From NCBI GenBank assembly GCA_049516835.1, contig JBEKSR010000013.1, positions 1-64,000 of the forward strand: DNA of 64,000 bases, written 5' to 3'. Made by a program: the position numbers and the translations under genes. This DNA is from Fen-178 sp049516835. GTDB taxonomy: Bacteria > Acidobacteriota > Terriglobia > Bryobacterales > Bryobacteraceae. The notes under the pieces are model-generated. The model made no database searches and was not told the origin of the DNA. It worked only from the letters and a program-made list of their open reading frames with translations. The first letter of the stretch is position 1, and each line of letters starts with the position of its first letter. Shown here one piece after another: positions 49,021 to 56,904 of the stretch.

Positions 49021-49638
49021 CTAGGCGCGGCCTTGCGTGGGTCCGTCCTGGACGGCCCGAGCCAGCTTCGTCCACTTGTTGACGGCGTAGGCAACCAATC
49101 CCTGGAGCCCGGCGCGCTCGCTGGCGTCGAGGAGGCGCCGGGAAATCATCGACACTTCTTCCACCAGCGCGTCCAGGCGAATCTGCAACTGGATGATGCC
49201 GGGCGAGGTCGGCTGGTCGGCATCGCGGGCCTGCTTCAATTGCGCGCGCAGGGTCTGAATGGCGGCGCGGATCTTGGGGCCGTTTTCAGGAATCAAAGCC
49301 AATTTCCCGCCGTCGAACTCGAGACCCTCGTCCGACACCTGGCTCGAGATCTGCCGGTAGGTTTCCGGCGAGATGCGAGCGATCTCGGAAAGACGGAAAT
49401 AGGCGTCTCCGAATTCCTCGTGCTGCTGGATGAGCCTATCCGCCTGCGCACGGCCGATGCCGGCGTACTCTTTGCAGAACTCTTCCCATGTCAACTCGAG
49501 CTTTTCATACAAGCGAGTTTCCCGGACCTGCTTCAGGCACAGCGCCTGCGCGGCCGAGCATCTATTGGCGATCATGGCGAACGCCTGCTGGCGCCCCACC
49601 CAGGCGCCGGCATCAATCCATTCTCTTGGTGTTTCCAT
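49021..49638 (-). CDS. Hypothetical protein (helical)
   Basis: 205 residues, not recognised. Helical throughout: LTWEEFCKEYAGIGRAQADR followed by LIQQHEEFGDAYFRLSEIAR resembles segments of small DNA-binding or plasmid-type proteins, and IIQLQIRLDALVEEVSMISR is coiled-coil-like. It lies immediately left of the cassette array and is on the opposite strand to all cassette genes. Confidence 0.55.
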   Translation of the reverse strand: METPREWIDAGAWVGRQQAFAMIANRCSAAQALCLKQVRETRLYEKLELTWEEFCKEYAGIGRAQADRLIQQHEEFGDAYFRLSEIARISPETYRQISSQVSDEGLEFDGGKLALIPENGPKIRAAIQTLRAQLKQARDADQPTSPGIIQLQIRLDALVEEVSMISRRLLDASERAGLQGLVAYAVNKWTKLARAVQDGPTQGRA

Positions 49639-49870
49639 AAGCGGTCTGTTTTGCGCAGATCTGAGCGCAAGAACGGATGAGCTTTGTTCAAAACAAAAGG
49701 GTTAGCCGTCCGTTTCCGCGCAGATCTGCGCGTGAGCCTCCATCCCCTCCCATCTTGATTATTACCTGCGAGTGGGCAGAAACCGCCCTGTGTGAGGCGG
49801 CGATTTGACCGTAACCCTTGGGATTTGAACGGATTACGAAAATTGAATAAACCTGTGACCGGCGACTGCC

Positions 49871-49930
49871 GCTCTCTAACGTTCGCGGCTCGGTGCGAGG
49901 CCACATTCAGAGCCGCGAACGTTAGAGAGC
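49871..49930. repeat. Perfect 20-bp inverted repeat, attC-like
   Basis: GCTCTCTAACGTTCGCGGCT (49871-49890) and its exact complement at 49911-49930. Ends read CTCTAAC and GTTAGAG, the positions of attC R'' and R' core sites. The symmetry is too perfect and lacks the unpaired bases of a typical attC, so the call is tentative. Confidence 0.5.
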
Positions 49931-49941
49931 GGTCGGTTAGC

Positions 49942-49970
49942 CGCTACGCTGGCGGCTCGTGGTGGTTGCC
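49942..49970 (+). repeat. 29-bp direct repeat, left copy
   Basis: CGCTACGCTGGCGGCTCGTG plus GTG-N-TTGCC, matching 56876-56904 in 28 of 29 positions. It lies at the left edge of the cassette array. Confidence 0.8.
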
Positions 49971-49991
49971 AGCGGCGGTAGACTTATTGGT

Positions 49992-50318
49992 GTGCCCGCC
50001 TTACTGAGAGTCCGTGGATCTGAAACGCTGGCGGTCGACGTGGAGTGTTCGAGCGACGCGCTGTGCGTCACGTTATCCGACGGGCGGGTGGTTTCCGTGC
50101 CTCTGGTGTGGTTCCCGAGACTGGCCGGCGCGTCAACGCGGGAGCAATCCGAGTGGGAGCTGATCGGAGGCGGCATCGGAATTCATTGGGAGGCAGTCGA
50201 CGAAGACGTCTCCGTGGCCAGCCTCCTCCGGCCCGAGAACTTCATGAGGCTGCCTAACAAGGCGCTGCAGCCGACGGCGCGAGAGAAGCGGGCCGCGGCT
50301 GGACGCCGGAGCCGTTAG
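49992..50318 (+). CDS. DUF2442 domain protein (cassette gene)
   Basis: About 108 residues from GTG 49992; a GTG at 49959 lies in the flanking repeat. Core ALCVTLSDGRVVSVPLVWFP, then ELIGGGIGIHWEAVDEDVSV and ASLLRPE is DUF2442, a family common as toxin-antitoxin-like or cassette genes. The last ~20 residues (NKALQPTAREKRAAAGRRSR) are encoded by the attC site, a well-known artefact-like tail of cassette ORFs. Confidence 0.78.
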   Translation: MPALLRVRGSETLAVDVECSSDALCVTLSDGRVVSVPLVWFPRLAGASTREQSEWELIGGGIGIHWEAVDEDVSVASLLRPENFMRLPNKALQPTAREKRAAAGRRSR

Positions 50319-50320
50319 GC
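50252..50320 (+). repeat. attC-like site 1
   Basis: 69 bp. R'' core GCCTAAC (50252-50258) and R' core GTTAGGC (50314-50320) are exact complements. The arms continue imperfectly with GCAGCCG against CGGCTGG, leaving unpaired bases as in integron attC hairpins. Confidence 0.8.
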
Positions 50321-50379
50321 TGTCGGGTTGGCTCACGCCGCTCGTCATGAATGCGACAACGCGAGACAGAGCGTGATCG

Positions 50380-50650
50380 ATGAGGAAGACAACGAGAGTT
50401 ATGGGCGGGCTGGGTATCCTGGATCTTATAGAGTTGATTTTCGAGGTTCGAGACGCCGAAGAGGGTGGCTATTGCGCAAGGGTGCCGGGCATGCGATTTT
50501 CACCGACGCTGAGACTTAGGAAGAACTACGCGCCAACGTGCGCGAAGCTGCCGCCCTCCATTTCGAGGACGGCCCCGTGCAGCCGCGGCTCGTCCAATTG
50601 CACTACGTCAAGGACGAATTGATTCCGAGGCTGCATGAAGCTGGCCTGAG
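50380..50650 (+). pseudogene. HicB-like antitoxin pseudogene
   Basis: The first frame gives DLIELIFEVRDAEEGGYCAR then VPG, and a shifted frame continues HAIFTDAET-stop-EELRANVREAAALHFEDG. Together they make the HicB core G-Y-x-A-x-x-P-G ... T-L-E-E-L-x-A-N-V-R-E-A. It is broken by one frameshift near 50491 and a TAG at about 50517 where Trp or Leu is usual. No convincing HicA follows. The rest of 50651-50866 holds only an 11-bp inverted repeat (50782-50820). Confidence 0.7.
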
Positions 50651-50866
50651 ACGTGTAGGCGGATCGTCTGGTCCATGTTCTGGAAAGTCTCGGCTACCTG
50701 GTCCTTCGACTTGAGGAATAGAATGGAACGAGGTGCAACGCAAGGATTTGCTGCCGAGGCCCCGCTGGTGAGAGTTCCGTCTTAGGCCGACCGGGGCCGG
50801 TTTTATGCAGGTCAGCCTAAACAAGAGTTGGGCAGACGGGTCGTAATCGACCAGGAGTGATTGCAG

Positions 50867-52357
50867 ATGAAGATGACGGCCGAACGCCGGGCGCTCGACA
50901 AGATCTTTCGACGCCGCGATCGCTACGAAATCCCGGACTGGCAGAGGGCGGAGGTCTGGGACGACGCCAAGAAGCAGCGGCTAATCGACTCTATCCTCCG
51001 CGGCTGGAAGCTACCGAAGTTCTACTTCGTGAAGGCTTCTGCTGAGGAGTACGAGGTCGTTGACGGCCAGCAGCGTCTCTTGGCCATTTTCGAGTTCTGC
51101 TCGAACGACCTTCCCTTGAGCGGAGATTCCACGAAGCGGTTTGGCGGCTCACTGTACCGCGAACTGCCGCCGAAAGTCGCCGACTCGTTCGATGACTTCG
51201 AGATTGAGTACGACGTGATTGAAGGTGCGACGGACGAGGAATTGAAGGAATTCTTCCAGCGCCTGCAGGCAGGGTTGCCGCTGACCAGCAGCGAGAAACT
51301 GAATGCAGTCCACAGCAGGCTCCGGGACTACTGCCGTTCTGCGTCGCGACATCCTTTTTTCACAGAGACGATCGCAATACCGGACACCCGCTACTCGCAC
51401 TTCGACATCGTCGCCAAGGTCGCCACCATCGAGATTGAAGGCCCCGAGACCGGGCTCCGTTTCGACGACATAAAGGATGTCTTCGAGTCCCACCGCAACT
51501 TTTCGCACACCTCAGCTGTTGCCAACAGGATCAGGGCGGCACTTGATTTCCTGCACAGGGCCTTCAACGGCAACGGTGCGGCGCTTCGTACCCGCACCGT
51601 TGTCCAATCCCTCATCAGCTTGACCTGCAAACTCATCGCAACCGGGCGCTCGAAGGGGCTGGAGAGGCACATCCGCAAGTTCTTCGAAGCCTTCACCGGA
51701 GAGCTCGCTCAACAAGTCGAGATGGGCCAGGCTGCTTCCGACAGTGACTACCTTACATTCCAGCGCTCCGTGAACGCGAACATCAAGGGCGGCGCCAAGA
51801 CCCGACACGAAATCCTGCTGCGGAAGCTCTTCCGCCTCTCGCCGTCTCTAGCCGATGCATTCGACCCGTCCATCGTCGCGGAAAGCGGCGTTGCCGGAAG
51901 GATCAGCACGGTCGCAGACTCCATTGCTCAGCTGATTGATCAGTTGAACAAGAAGTACGCTGCGAAGAGTGGCGAGGATCTCTTCAAGGCTACGAACAAA
52001 ACCGCTCAGGCTCTGGTCCGTATCCGAAAGCAAGTGAAGAGCCTCGATGATTACAAGGCTCTGATCGATGACCTGTACTTTCTGTTTCGTGAATCCGTTG
52101 GCTCGCGTCTTAGTGGCGACTGGCCGGCCTCTTGCGCTGACATCAACGAACTGCGGACTGATCTCCGCCACGACGTTGATCATGGCGCAGCGGCGAAGGT
52201 GCGCTCCAAGCGCCGCAAGATCGGCAAGGTGTTCGGGAAGTACGCGGGCGGCGGAACCCCAGACACGCTGGAACCCACAAAGTTTCCCCTGGTGCACTCG
52301 AACATATTGGGGGCGATCGAGGGCGATCTGCGGAGTCTCCTTGCGAAGGCTCCCTAA
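50867..52357 (+). CDS. DUF262/GmrS-like protein (cassette gene)
   Basis: 496 residues from ATG 50867, nine bases after AGGAG. N-terminal DUF262 (ParB/GmrS-fold) domain: YEIPDWQRAEVWDDAKKQRL, LIDSILRGWKLPKFYF and the hallmark EVVDGQQRLLAIFEF, then FFQRLQAGLPLTSSEKLNA. The C-terminal ~250 residues are helical with no HNH GmrD part. DUF262 proteins are NTP-dependent nucleases or modification sensors in phage defence. The stop codon TAA is part of the following attC core. Confidence 0.85.
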   Translation: MKMTAERRALDKIFRRRDRYEIPDWQRAEVWDDAKKQRLIDSILRGWKLPKFYFVKASAEEYEVVDGQQRLLAIFEFCSNDLPLSGDSTKRFGGSLYRELPPKVADSFDDFEIEYDVIEGATDEELKEFFQRLQAGLPLTSSEKLNAVHSRLRDYCRSASRHPFFTETIAIPDTRYSHFDIVAKVATIEIEGPETGLRFDDIKDVFESHRNFSHTSAVANRIRAALDFLHRAFNGNGAALRTRTVVQSLISLTCKLIATGRSKGLERHIRKFFEAFTGELAQQVEMGQAASDSDYLTFQRSVNANIKGGAKTRHEILLRKLFRLSPSLADAFDPSIVAESGVAGRISTVADSIAQLIDQLNKKYAAKSGEDLFKATNKTAQALVRIRKQVKSLDDYKALIDDLYFLFRESVGSRLSGDWPASCADINELRTDLRHDVDHGAAAKVRSKRRKIGKVFGKYAGGGTPDTLEPTKFPLVHSNILGAIEGDLRSLLAKAP

Positions 52358-52416
52358 CCAGCCGCTGCAGGCGACGGCCGAAGGCGGGCCGCGCCTGAGC
52401 TCCCGAGTCGTTAGGC
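52352..52416 (+). repeat. attC-like site 2
   Basis: 65 bp. CCCTAAC (52352-52358) and GTTAGGC (52410-52416) are the outer cores; the inner arms carry the GCCGCTGCAGGCGACGG-type block shared with site 1 and imperfectly complementary sequence on the right. Confidence 0.8.
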
Positions 52417-52441
52417 CGACCAAGTTGTTGAGGGATCTCAG

Positions 52442-53071
52442 ATGAAAGCACCGCACTGGACGATGCTAGGGCTCTCGCTCGACGTGATGGGGGGTTTCTT
52501 TCTCGCTGCGGAGGCCATCAAGATCCCGAATCTCCAAAAACTGCGCGACTCCTTCCTGAGACCTGTCCATGGGGCACTCCTACCCACGCCATATCCGCTC
52601 GGCGGGGCGACATCTTCGGAGGCCCCGCGAACTCCTCTGCAGACTGCATCTGACCGGGGCGAGACCTTTGTTGTCCGATTGAGGCCTCGTTGGAATCGAC
52701 GCGGCTGGCGGTTCCGGCTGATCAACGAGGCTCTGCACGTACTTGCGGGAGCCGTCTTGCTAACGGTCGCTGCAGTAGCCTCACACGGTGGGCTTCTGGA
52801 TTGTGCTCGATGGGCAGCCTCCTGGATTCTGCATCTGCCCCTGCTCCCAAGAATCCTTCTCTTTCCGGTTACCGTCGCCCTCGGCTATAACATCGTCTGG
52901 TTGGCAGGAGAGCTCGTTCATTCGGCCTTGGTCCGCGTGTCGCAGGCGCTGATCACTCTGTTGGAGTTTATCGACCGGAATACAGCGAGCGGCGTCATCG
53001 GCATACTGGGATTCTTGTTTCTGTTCCTGGGTTTCTTGCTCCAAATGTTTGCAAGCTACCTTGCGCTTTAG
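52442..53071 (+). CDS. Membrane protein of unknown function (cassette gene)
   Basis: 209 residues. One hydrophobic segment at the N-terminus (MLGLSLDVMGGFFLAAEAI), a Pro/Arg-rich soluble part, then three helices (LHVLAGAVLLTVAAVA, RILLFPVTVALGYNIVWLAG and GVIGILGFLFLFLGFLLQMF). Not recognised. It fills one cassette exactly: 25 bases after attC site 2 and 22 before attC site 3, so it moves as a unit. Confidence 0.75.
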   Translation: MKAPHWTMLGLSLDVMGGFFLAAEAIKIPNLQKLRDSFLRPVHGALLPTPYPLGGATSSEAPRTPLQTASDRGETFVVRLRPRWNRRGWRFRLINEALHVLAGAVLLTVAAVASHGGLLDCARWAASWILHLPLLPRILLFPVTVALGYNIVWLAGELVHSALVRVSQALITLLEFIDRNTASGVIGILGFLFLFLGFLLQMFASYLAL

Positions 53072-53093
53072 CCTGGTGGACAATGGCAACGCG

Positions 53094-53185
53094 GTCTAAC
53101 ATCGTCATGAACCCGGCGGCGGGCGCAGGTCGTTCTCCAATTCAAGCCGCCTGGCGCCGGCCGCGGGTTGTGACGAGCGTTAGGC
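53094..53185 (+). repeat. attC-like site 3
   Basis: 92 bp. GTCTAAC (53094-53100) and GTTAGGC (53179-53185), extended by ATCGTCATGAACCC on the left against GGGTTGTGACGAGC on the right, with a long variable centre. Confidence 0.82.
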
Positions 53186-53227
53186 GTCTGAACACAAGTG
53201 GTGGTTTAGACGAGGAAAGAGGTATGC

Positions 53228-56119
53228 ATGACCAAGACGTTTGACCAAGGCAAAGAGGAAATCACGAGGCTGTGCCAGTACTTCGTGACCAACCGGCAGG
53301 CATTTCTTGCCCCAGGCGTCAAGGAAGCTCATGTCCGCCAATCGCTGATAGATCCCCTCTTTGAATCGCTGGGCTGGGACGTGCGCAATATATCGAGGAC
53401 TGCACCCCAGTACCGGGAGGTCATTCCCGAAGACAGCCTTGACGTGGAAGGCCACCAGAAGGCCCCAGATTATACCTTTCGCGTCGGCTCCTCGCCGAAA
53501 TTTTACGCCGAAGCAAAGAAGTGCGACGCCAACATCAATTCCGACCCCGCCCCGGCCTACCAGCTCCGCTGCTACGGATGGAGCGCTAGGGTCGCGCTGT
53601 CCGTTCTGACCAACTTCGAGGAATTGGGAGTTTACGATTGCACCTTTCGGCCCCGCCCAAGCGATAAGGCGAGCCATGCTCGAATCCAATACTTCCGTTT
53701 TGAAGAATACCCTGACCGTTGGCGCGATCTATGGGACGTGTTTTCACGCGAAGCCGTTTGGTCGGGCGCATTTGACCAATACGCCGCGTCAAAACGGAAG
53801 CGCGGTACGTCCGAAGTGGACGTGGAATTCTTGAAGGAGATGGAAGGCTGGCGGCTCGCTCTCGCGGGGAACATCGCTATTCGGAACAAGAACCTCTCTT
53901 TGGATGACCTGAACGCGGCCGTGCAACTTACCATTGACCGGGTTGTATTCCTTAGGATGGGCGAAGACCGGGGGATTGAGCCTTACGAGCAGCTTCTCAA
54001 ACTGTGCGAGCGGCCCGACATCTATGCTCGGTTCATGCGTGACCTGTGCCGCAAAGCCGACGAGAAGTACAACTCCGGCCTGTTCCATTTTCAAAACGAG
54101 CCCGGCGTGTCTGATCGCCCCGACCGCATCACGCCAAGACTGACGGTCGACGACAAGGTCTTCAAACCGATCCTACAGAGCTTGTACTTCGCCCACGGTT
54201 CGCCCTATCAATTCGACGTCATGCCCGTCGAAATCCTGGGAACCGTTTATGAACGGTTCCTGGGCAAGGTCATCCGGCTGACCGCCGGCCATCAGGCGAA
54301 GGTTGAGGAAAAGCCCGAGGCGCGCAAGGCCGGCGGCGTCTATTACACGCCGGCCTACATCGTCGAGTACATCGTCAGGCACACCGTAGGCAAGCAGATT
54401 GATGGCAAGGGCCCGGCGCAACTCGCAGGCGGAAAAGGCAAGCCCCCCTTCTGCGTCCTGGACATGGCTTGCGGAAGCGGATCGTTCCTGTTGGGCGCGT
54501 ACCAGTGCCTGCTTGACTACTGCCTGAAGTGGTACATCGAGCACAGGCCGGAAAGTTTCAAGAAGGCCGTCTACAGAGACTCCCGCAGAGGCGAGTGGCG
54601 GCTGACCATCGAGGAAAAGAGCCGGATTCTGACCACGCATCTGTTCGGCGTCGATATCGACCCCCAGGCCGTGGAAGTGTCCAAACTGTCGCTGCTGCTC
54701 AAGGCGCTGGAAGGCGAGAACGACGCCACGCTTTCTATGCAACGCAAGCTTTTCTACTTGGAGCGCGCCCTACCCAACCTGGCCGACAACATTAAATGCG
54801 GCAATTCGCTGATCGGCCCGGACTACTTCACGGGCATACTCTTCCCCGACGCCGACGAAATGAAGCGGGTGAACCCGTTCGATTGGAACAAAGAATTGCC
54901 CGACGCCATGAAAGCCGGTTTCGACTGCGTCATCGGGAATCCGCCCTATGTGTTCACGCGCGAGACCATCACACCATCTGCCCGTCACTACTATTCAGAG
55001 AGATACGCATTGAGCTGGGAGAAACAAAACACGTATATGCTTTTCATGGAGAGATTGTTGCGCCTCCTAAACCCAATGGGCTTAGGAGGCTTCATTGTGC
55101 CGAACTCTTGGCTCACGATCGAGAGCGCAAAACTCTTGCGTCAATCTTACCTGAAGCGCCTCAGGCGTGTCGTTGATCTGAACTTCCCAGCCTTCCACGG
55201 TGTCTCGATGGAACCATGTATCTTCGTTGCCGACGGCAGTGACATCACAAAGCCGGTTGAATTGGTCAGGATCAATGCCCGTGAGCAACTAGCGCCGGCG
55301 ACGTGCCATCTTGTCGGAAGAGCACAACTGCAAGAGCACAACAGCATAGTCTTCCACGGGAGCCGCAAGGTCAGCGAGCTTATCGAACGAATCATTGCCA
55401 GCTCGAACCCCCTGGGCACATTGTTCGATGTTCGCACGGGACTGCAGGCATATGAAACAGGCAAGGGAGATCCTCCCCAGACATGGGCGGATGTTGATAG
55501 ACACGTTTTCGACAGACATCGCCGGGAAAGCAAGGACAGCGTCCGTTACCTGGAAGGCAAGGACGTTCAAAGGTACGCGATGCAGTGGTCTGGGCTTTGG
55601 ATGCAATACGGGCCTTGGTTAGCTCAAGCGCGTGAGATTGGGATCTTTACGCGACCTCGAGTCCTCTTACGTGAAATCACTGGGGCGGAACCATACTGCC
55701 TGAAGTTTGCCTACGTTGAACAGCAATTCCTGAACAACAAGAGCATCCTCAACGTATTGGACCACGAAGACGACTGTACGAGGCTGAAAACCCTCATTGG
55801 GATTCTCAACAGTCGCCTCATGTCGTTTTTTTACAAGCAACAGGCAATCAAGAGCGGTCGTAAGATTTTCCCGAAAGTCGTCGTCAAGGATTTAGGTCGT
55901 TTCCCCATACCGGAGGCTTTCACGAAGCAGGACCGAATGGTCACCCTTGTCGAGCCCATGCTCGCACTTCACAAGCAGCTTGCCGACGCGAAGTCGGAGG
56001 CGCAGAAGGCCATTCTCCAGCGCCAGATTGACGCGACGGACGCGGCGATTGACCGGCTGGTGTATGACCTGTACGGCCTGACCGCCGAGGAAATCGCCAC
56101 CGTGGAAGGTGAACGATGA
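53228..56119 (+). CDS. Type IIG restriction-modification enzyme (cassette gene)
   Basis: 963 residues in one chain. N-terminal PD-(D/E)xK nuclease: Pro80-Asp81 (QKAPDYTFRV) and Glu95-Ala-Lys97 (FYAEAKK). Helical spacer to ~370 with FLGKVIRLTAGHQAKVEEKP and GGVYYTPAYIVEYIV. Methyltransferase motif I LDMACGSGSFLLGAYQ (~412) and motif IV VIGNPPYV (~570), then target-recognition and TaqI-like C-terminal regions. Gamma-class adenine methyltransferase, Eco57I/BREX-PglX relatives. It fills a ~3-kb cassette between two attC sites and needs no separate partner. Confidence 0.92.
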   Translation: MTKTFDQGKEEITRLCQYFVTNRQAFLAPGVKEAHVRQSLIDPLFESLGWDVRNISRTAPQYREVIPEDSLDVEGHQKAPDYTFRVGSSPKFYAEAKKCDANINSDPAPAYQLRCYGWSARVALSVLTNFEELGVYDCTFRPRPSDKASHARIQYFRFEEYPDRWRDLWDVFSREAVWSGAFDQYAASKRKRGTSEVDVEFLKEMEGWRLALAGNIAIRNKNLSLDDLNAAVQLTIDRVVFLRMGEDRGIEPYEQLLKLCERPDIYARFMRDLCRKADEKYNSGLFHFQNEPGVSDRPDRITPRLTVDDKVFKPILQSLYFAHGSPYQFDVMPVEILGTVYERFLGKVIRLTAGHQAKVEEKPEARKAGGVYYTPAYIVEYIVRHTVGKQIDGKGPAQLAGGKGKPPFCVLDMACGSGSFLLGAYQCLLDYCLKWYIEHRPESFKKAVYRDSRRGEWRLTIEEKSRILTTHLFGVDIDPQAVEVSKLSLLLKALEGENDATLSMQRKLFYLERALPNLADNIKCGNSLIGPDYFTGILFPDADEMKRVNPFDWNKELPDAMKAGFDCVIGNPPYVFTRETITPSARHYYSERYALSWEKQNTYMLFMERLLRLLNPMGLGGFIVPNSWLTIESAKLLRQSYLKRLRRVVDLNFPAFHGVSMEPCIFVADGSDITKPVELVRINAREQLAPATCHLVGRAQLQEHNSIVFHGSRKVSELIERIIASSNPLGTLFDVRTGLQAYETGKGDPPQTWADVDRHVFDRHRRESKDSVRYLEGKDVQRYAMQWSGLWMQYGPWLAQAREIGIFTRPRVLLREITGAEPYCLKFAYVEQQFLNNKSILNVLDHEDDCTRLKTLIGILNSRLMSFFYKQQAIKSGRKIFPKVVVKDLGRFPIPEAFTKQDRMVTLVEPMLALHKQLADAKSEAQKAILQRQIDATDAAIDRLVYDLYGLTAEEIATVEGER

Positions 56120-56129
56120 CAATAACGAT

Positions 56130-56187
56130 GCCCAACCACCGGTTGCAGCCGACGGCGTTCCGCCGCCGCTGAACCGGCCCGTTCGGT
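56130..56187 (+). repeat. attC-like site 4 (degenerate right core)
   Basis: 58 bp. Left core GCCCAAC (56130-56136); right core GTTCGGT (56181-56187) departs from GTTRRRY at one position. Arms ACCGGTTGCAG and CTGAACCGG pair imperfectly. It begins 10 bases after the type IIG stop. Confidence 0.65.
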
Positions 56188-56211
56188 GCCAAGAAAGGGA
56201 CACACGACTAT

Positions 56212-56526
56212 ATGAAATCCCCCGGGATATGCGAAATGTGCGGCCATCATGTCGGGGTGAGGCAGAAGGCCCATATAATGGCTGAAGGGAAGAAGACAGA
56301 GAGCAACGTGTTGATGCTCTGTCCCACTTGCCACATCGTGTTTGATACTTACCTGAAACCAAAGGTATTCAAAGCCATGATGGAGGCGGGCTTGCAGGGA
56401 TTCCCCGAGTCGTGGAAGAAGTCTATTTACGAGCAGGCTGCAGAGGCATCGGCAAAGGCACTGAAAAGAAAGAGGGGAACCGAACCAGCCGCTGCACCGG
56501 ACCGGGATAAAACCCCCGTCCGGTGA
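56212..56526 (+). CDS. HNH-like zinc protein (cassette gene)
   Basis: 104 residues. CEMCGHHVGVRQKAHIMAEG, then NVLMLCPTCHIVFDTYLKPK: two Cys-x2-Cys pairs with central histidines in the spacing of HNH endonucleases of the McrA/HNH type. The last ~14 residues are encoded within attC site 5. It may be a small nuclease or a regulatory zinc protein. Confidence 0.72.
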   Translation: MKSPGICEMCGHHVGVRQKAHIMAEGKKTESNVLMLCPTCHIVFDTYLKPKVFKAMMEAGLQGFPESWKKSIYEQAAEASAKALKRKRGTEPAAAPDRDKTPVR

Positions 56527-56541
56527 GCGGCACCGTTAGCC
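56479..56541 (+). repeat. attC-like site 5
   Basis: 63 bp. ACCGAAC (56479-56485) and GTTAGCC (56535-56541); arms GCCGCTGCACCGGAC and GTCCGGTGAGCGGC pair almost perfectly, with single-base bulges and a short loop region. Confidence 0.75.
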
Positions 56542-56877
56542 CCGACATTGAGAAACAGCCGCGTTGAGGGGAACCGTCAGAGTGATCGCATAGCTGTCGC
56601 GAAATCCCCCTTCGCACCAGCGCAGATGCCCAGGAGGTCCGCTTCCGAGGGGACAGGTCCTTCAACGAAGCCGTTCCCGGAATTCGGCAGGCAAGCAACC
56701 GGGCTATGCCCCACTCAATGCGTTAAGTGAACATTGCGGTTAGCAGAGTTTGGAGTCCTAACGGTTGGAGCAATAGAACGACAAAGGGGTCGGACGCAAG
56801 GCGCCGTCCACGGCGATTCCGTTGACGTGAGAGCGGCGCGTTCTGCGGCGGAAGAACCGGCGGCAAGACCGCCGGCG
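56542..56877. other. Non-coding right border of the cassette array
   Basis: 336 bases with no supported gene. It might be a cassette without an ORF, but its right end lacks a recognisable attC. The last two bases belong to the 29-bp repeat shared with the left border. Confidence 0.5.
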
Positions 56878-56904
56878 CTACGCTGGCGGCTCGTGGTGAT
56901 TGCC
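56876..56904 (+). repeat. 29-bp direct repeat, right copy
   Basis: Matches 49942-49970 in 28 of 29 positions. It encodes the last residues and stop of the APC transporter on the minus strand (GNHHEPPA and TAG). Confidence 0.8.

Larger units (their letters stand above)
49639..49991. other. Non-coding left border of the cassette array
   Basis: No gene. The segment holds the perfect palindrome at 49871-49930 and a 29-bp repeat (49942-49970) shared with the end of the APC transporter gene at 56876-56904. No attI site or integron integrase was recognised. Confidence 0.6.
49874..56541 (+). mobile_element. Gene-cassette array without integron integrase (CALIN-like)
   Basis: Five attC-like sites (50252, 52352, 53094, 56130, 56479), plus one possible (49874), are each placed immediately after, or overlapping the stop of, a plus-strand gene. 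Cargo in order: DUF2442, broken HicB plus DUF262 protein, membrane protein, type IIG restriction enzyme, HNH-like protein. Genes lack individual terminators and share orientation, as in integron arrays. No IntI gene is visible within the window. Confidence 0.72.

Noticed and set aside
50782..50820. Inverted repeat TTAGGCCGACC/GGTCAGCCTAA as an attC site
   Set aside because: The arms are in the opposite arrangement to attC (TTAGGC on the left, GCCTAA on the right) and lack the AAC/GTT core order.
56720..56780. GCGGTTAGC and CCTAACGG near the right border as another attC
   Set aside because: The cores are in the wrong order and no complementary arms could be found.
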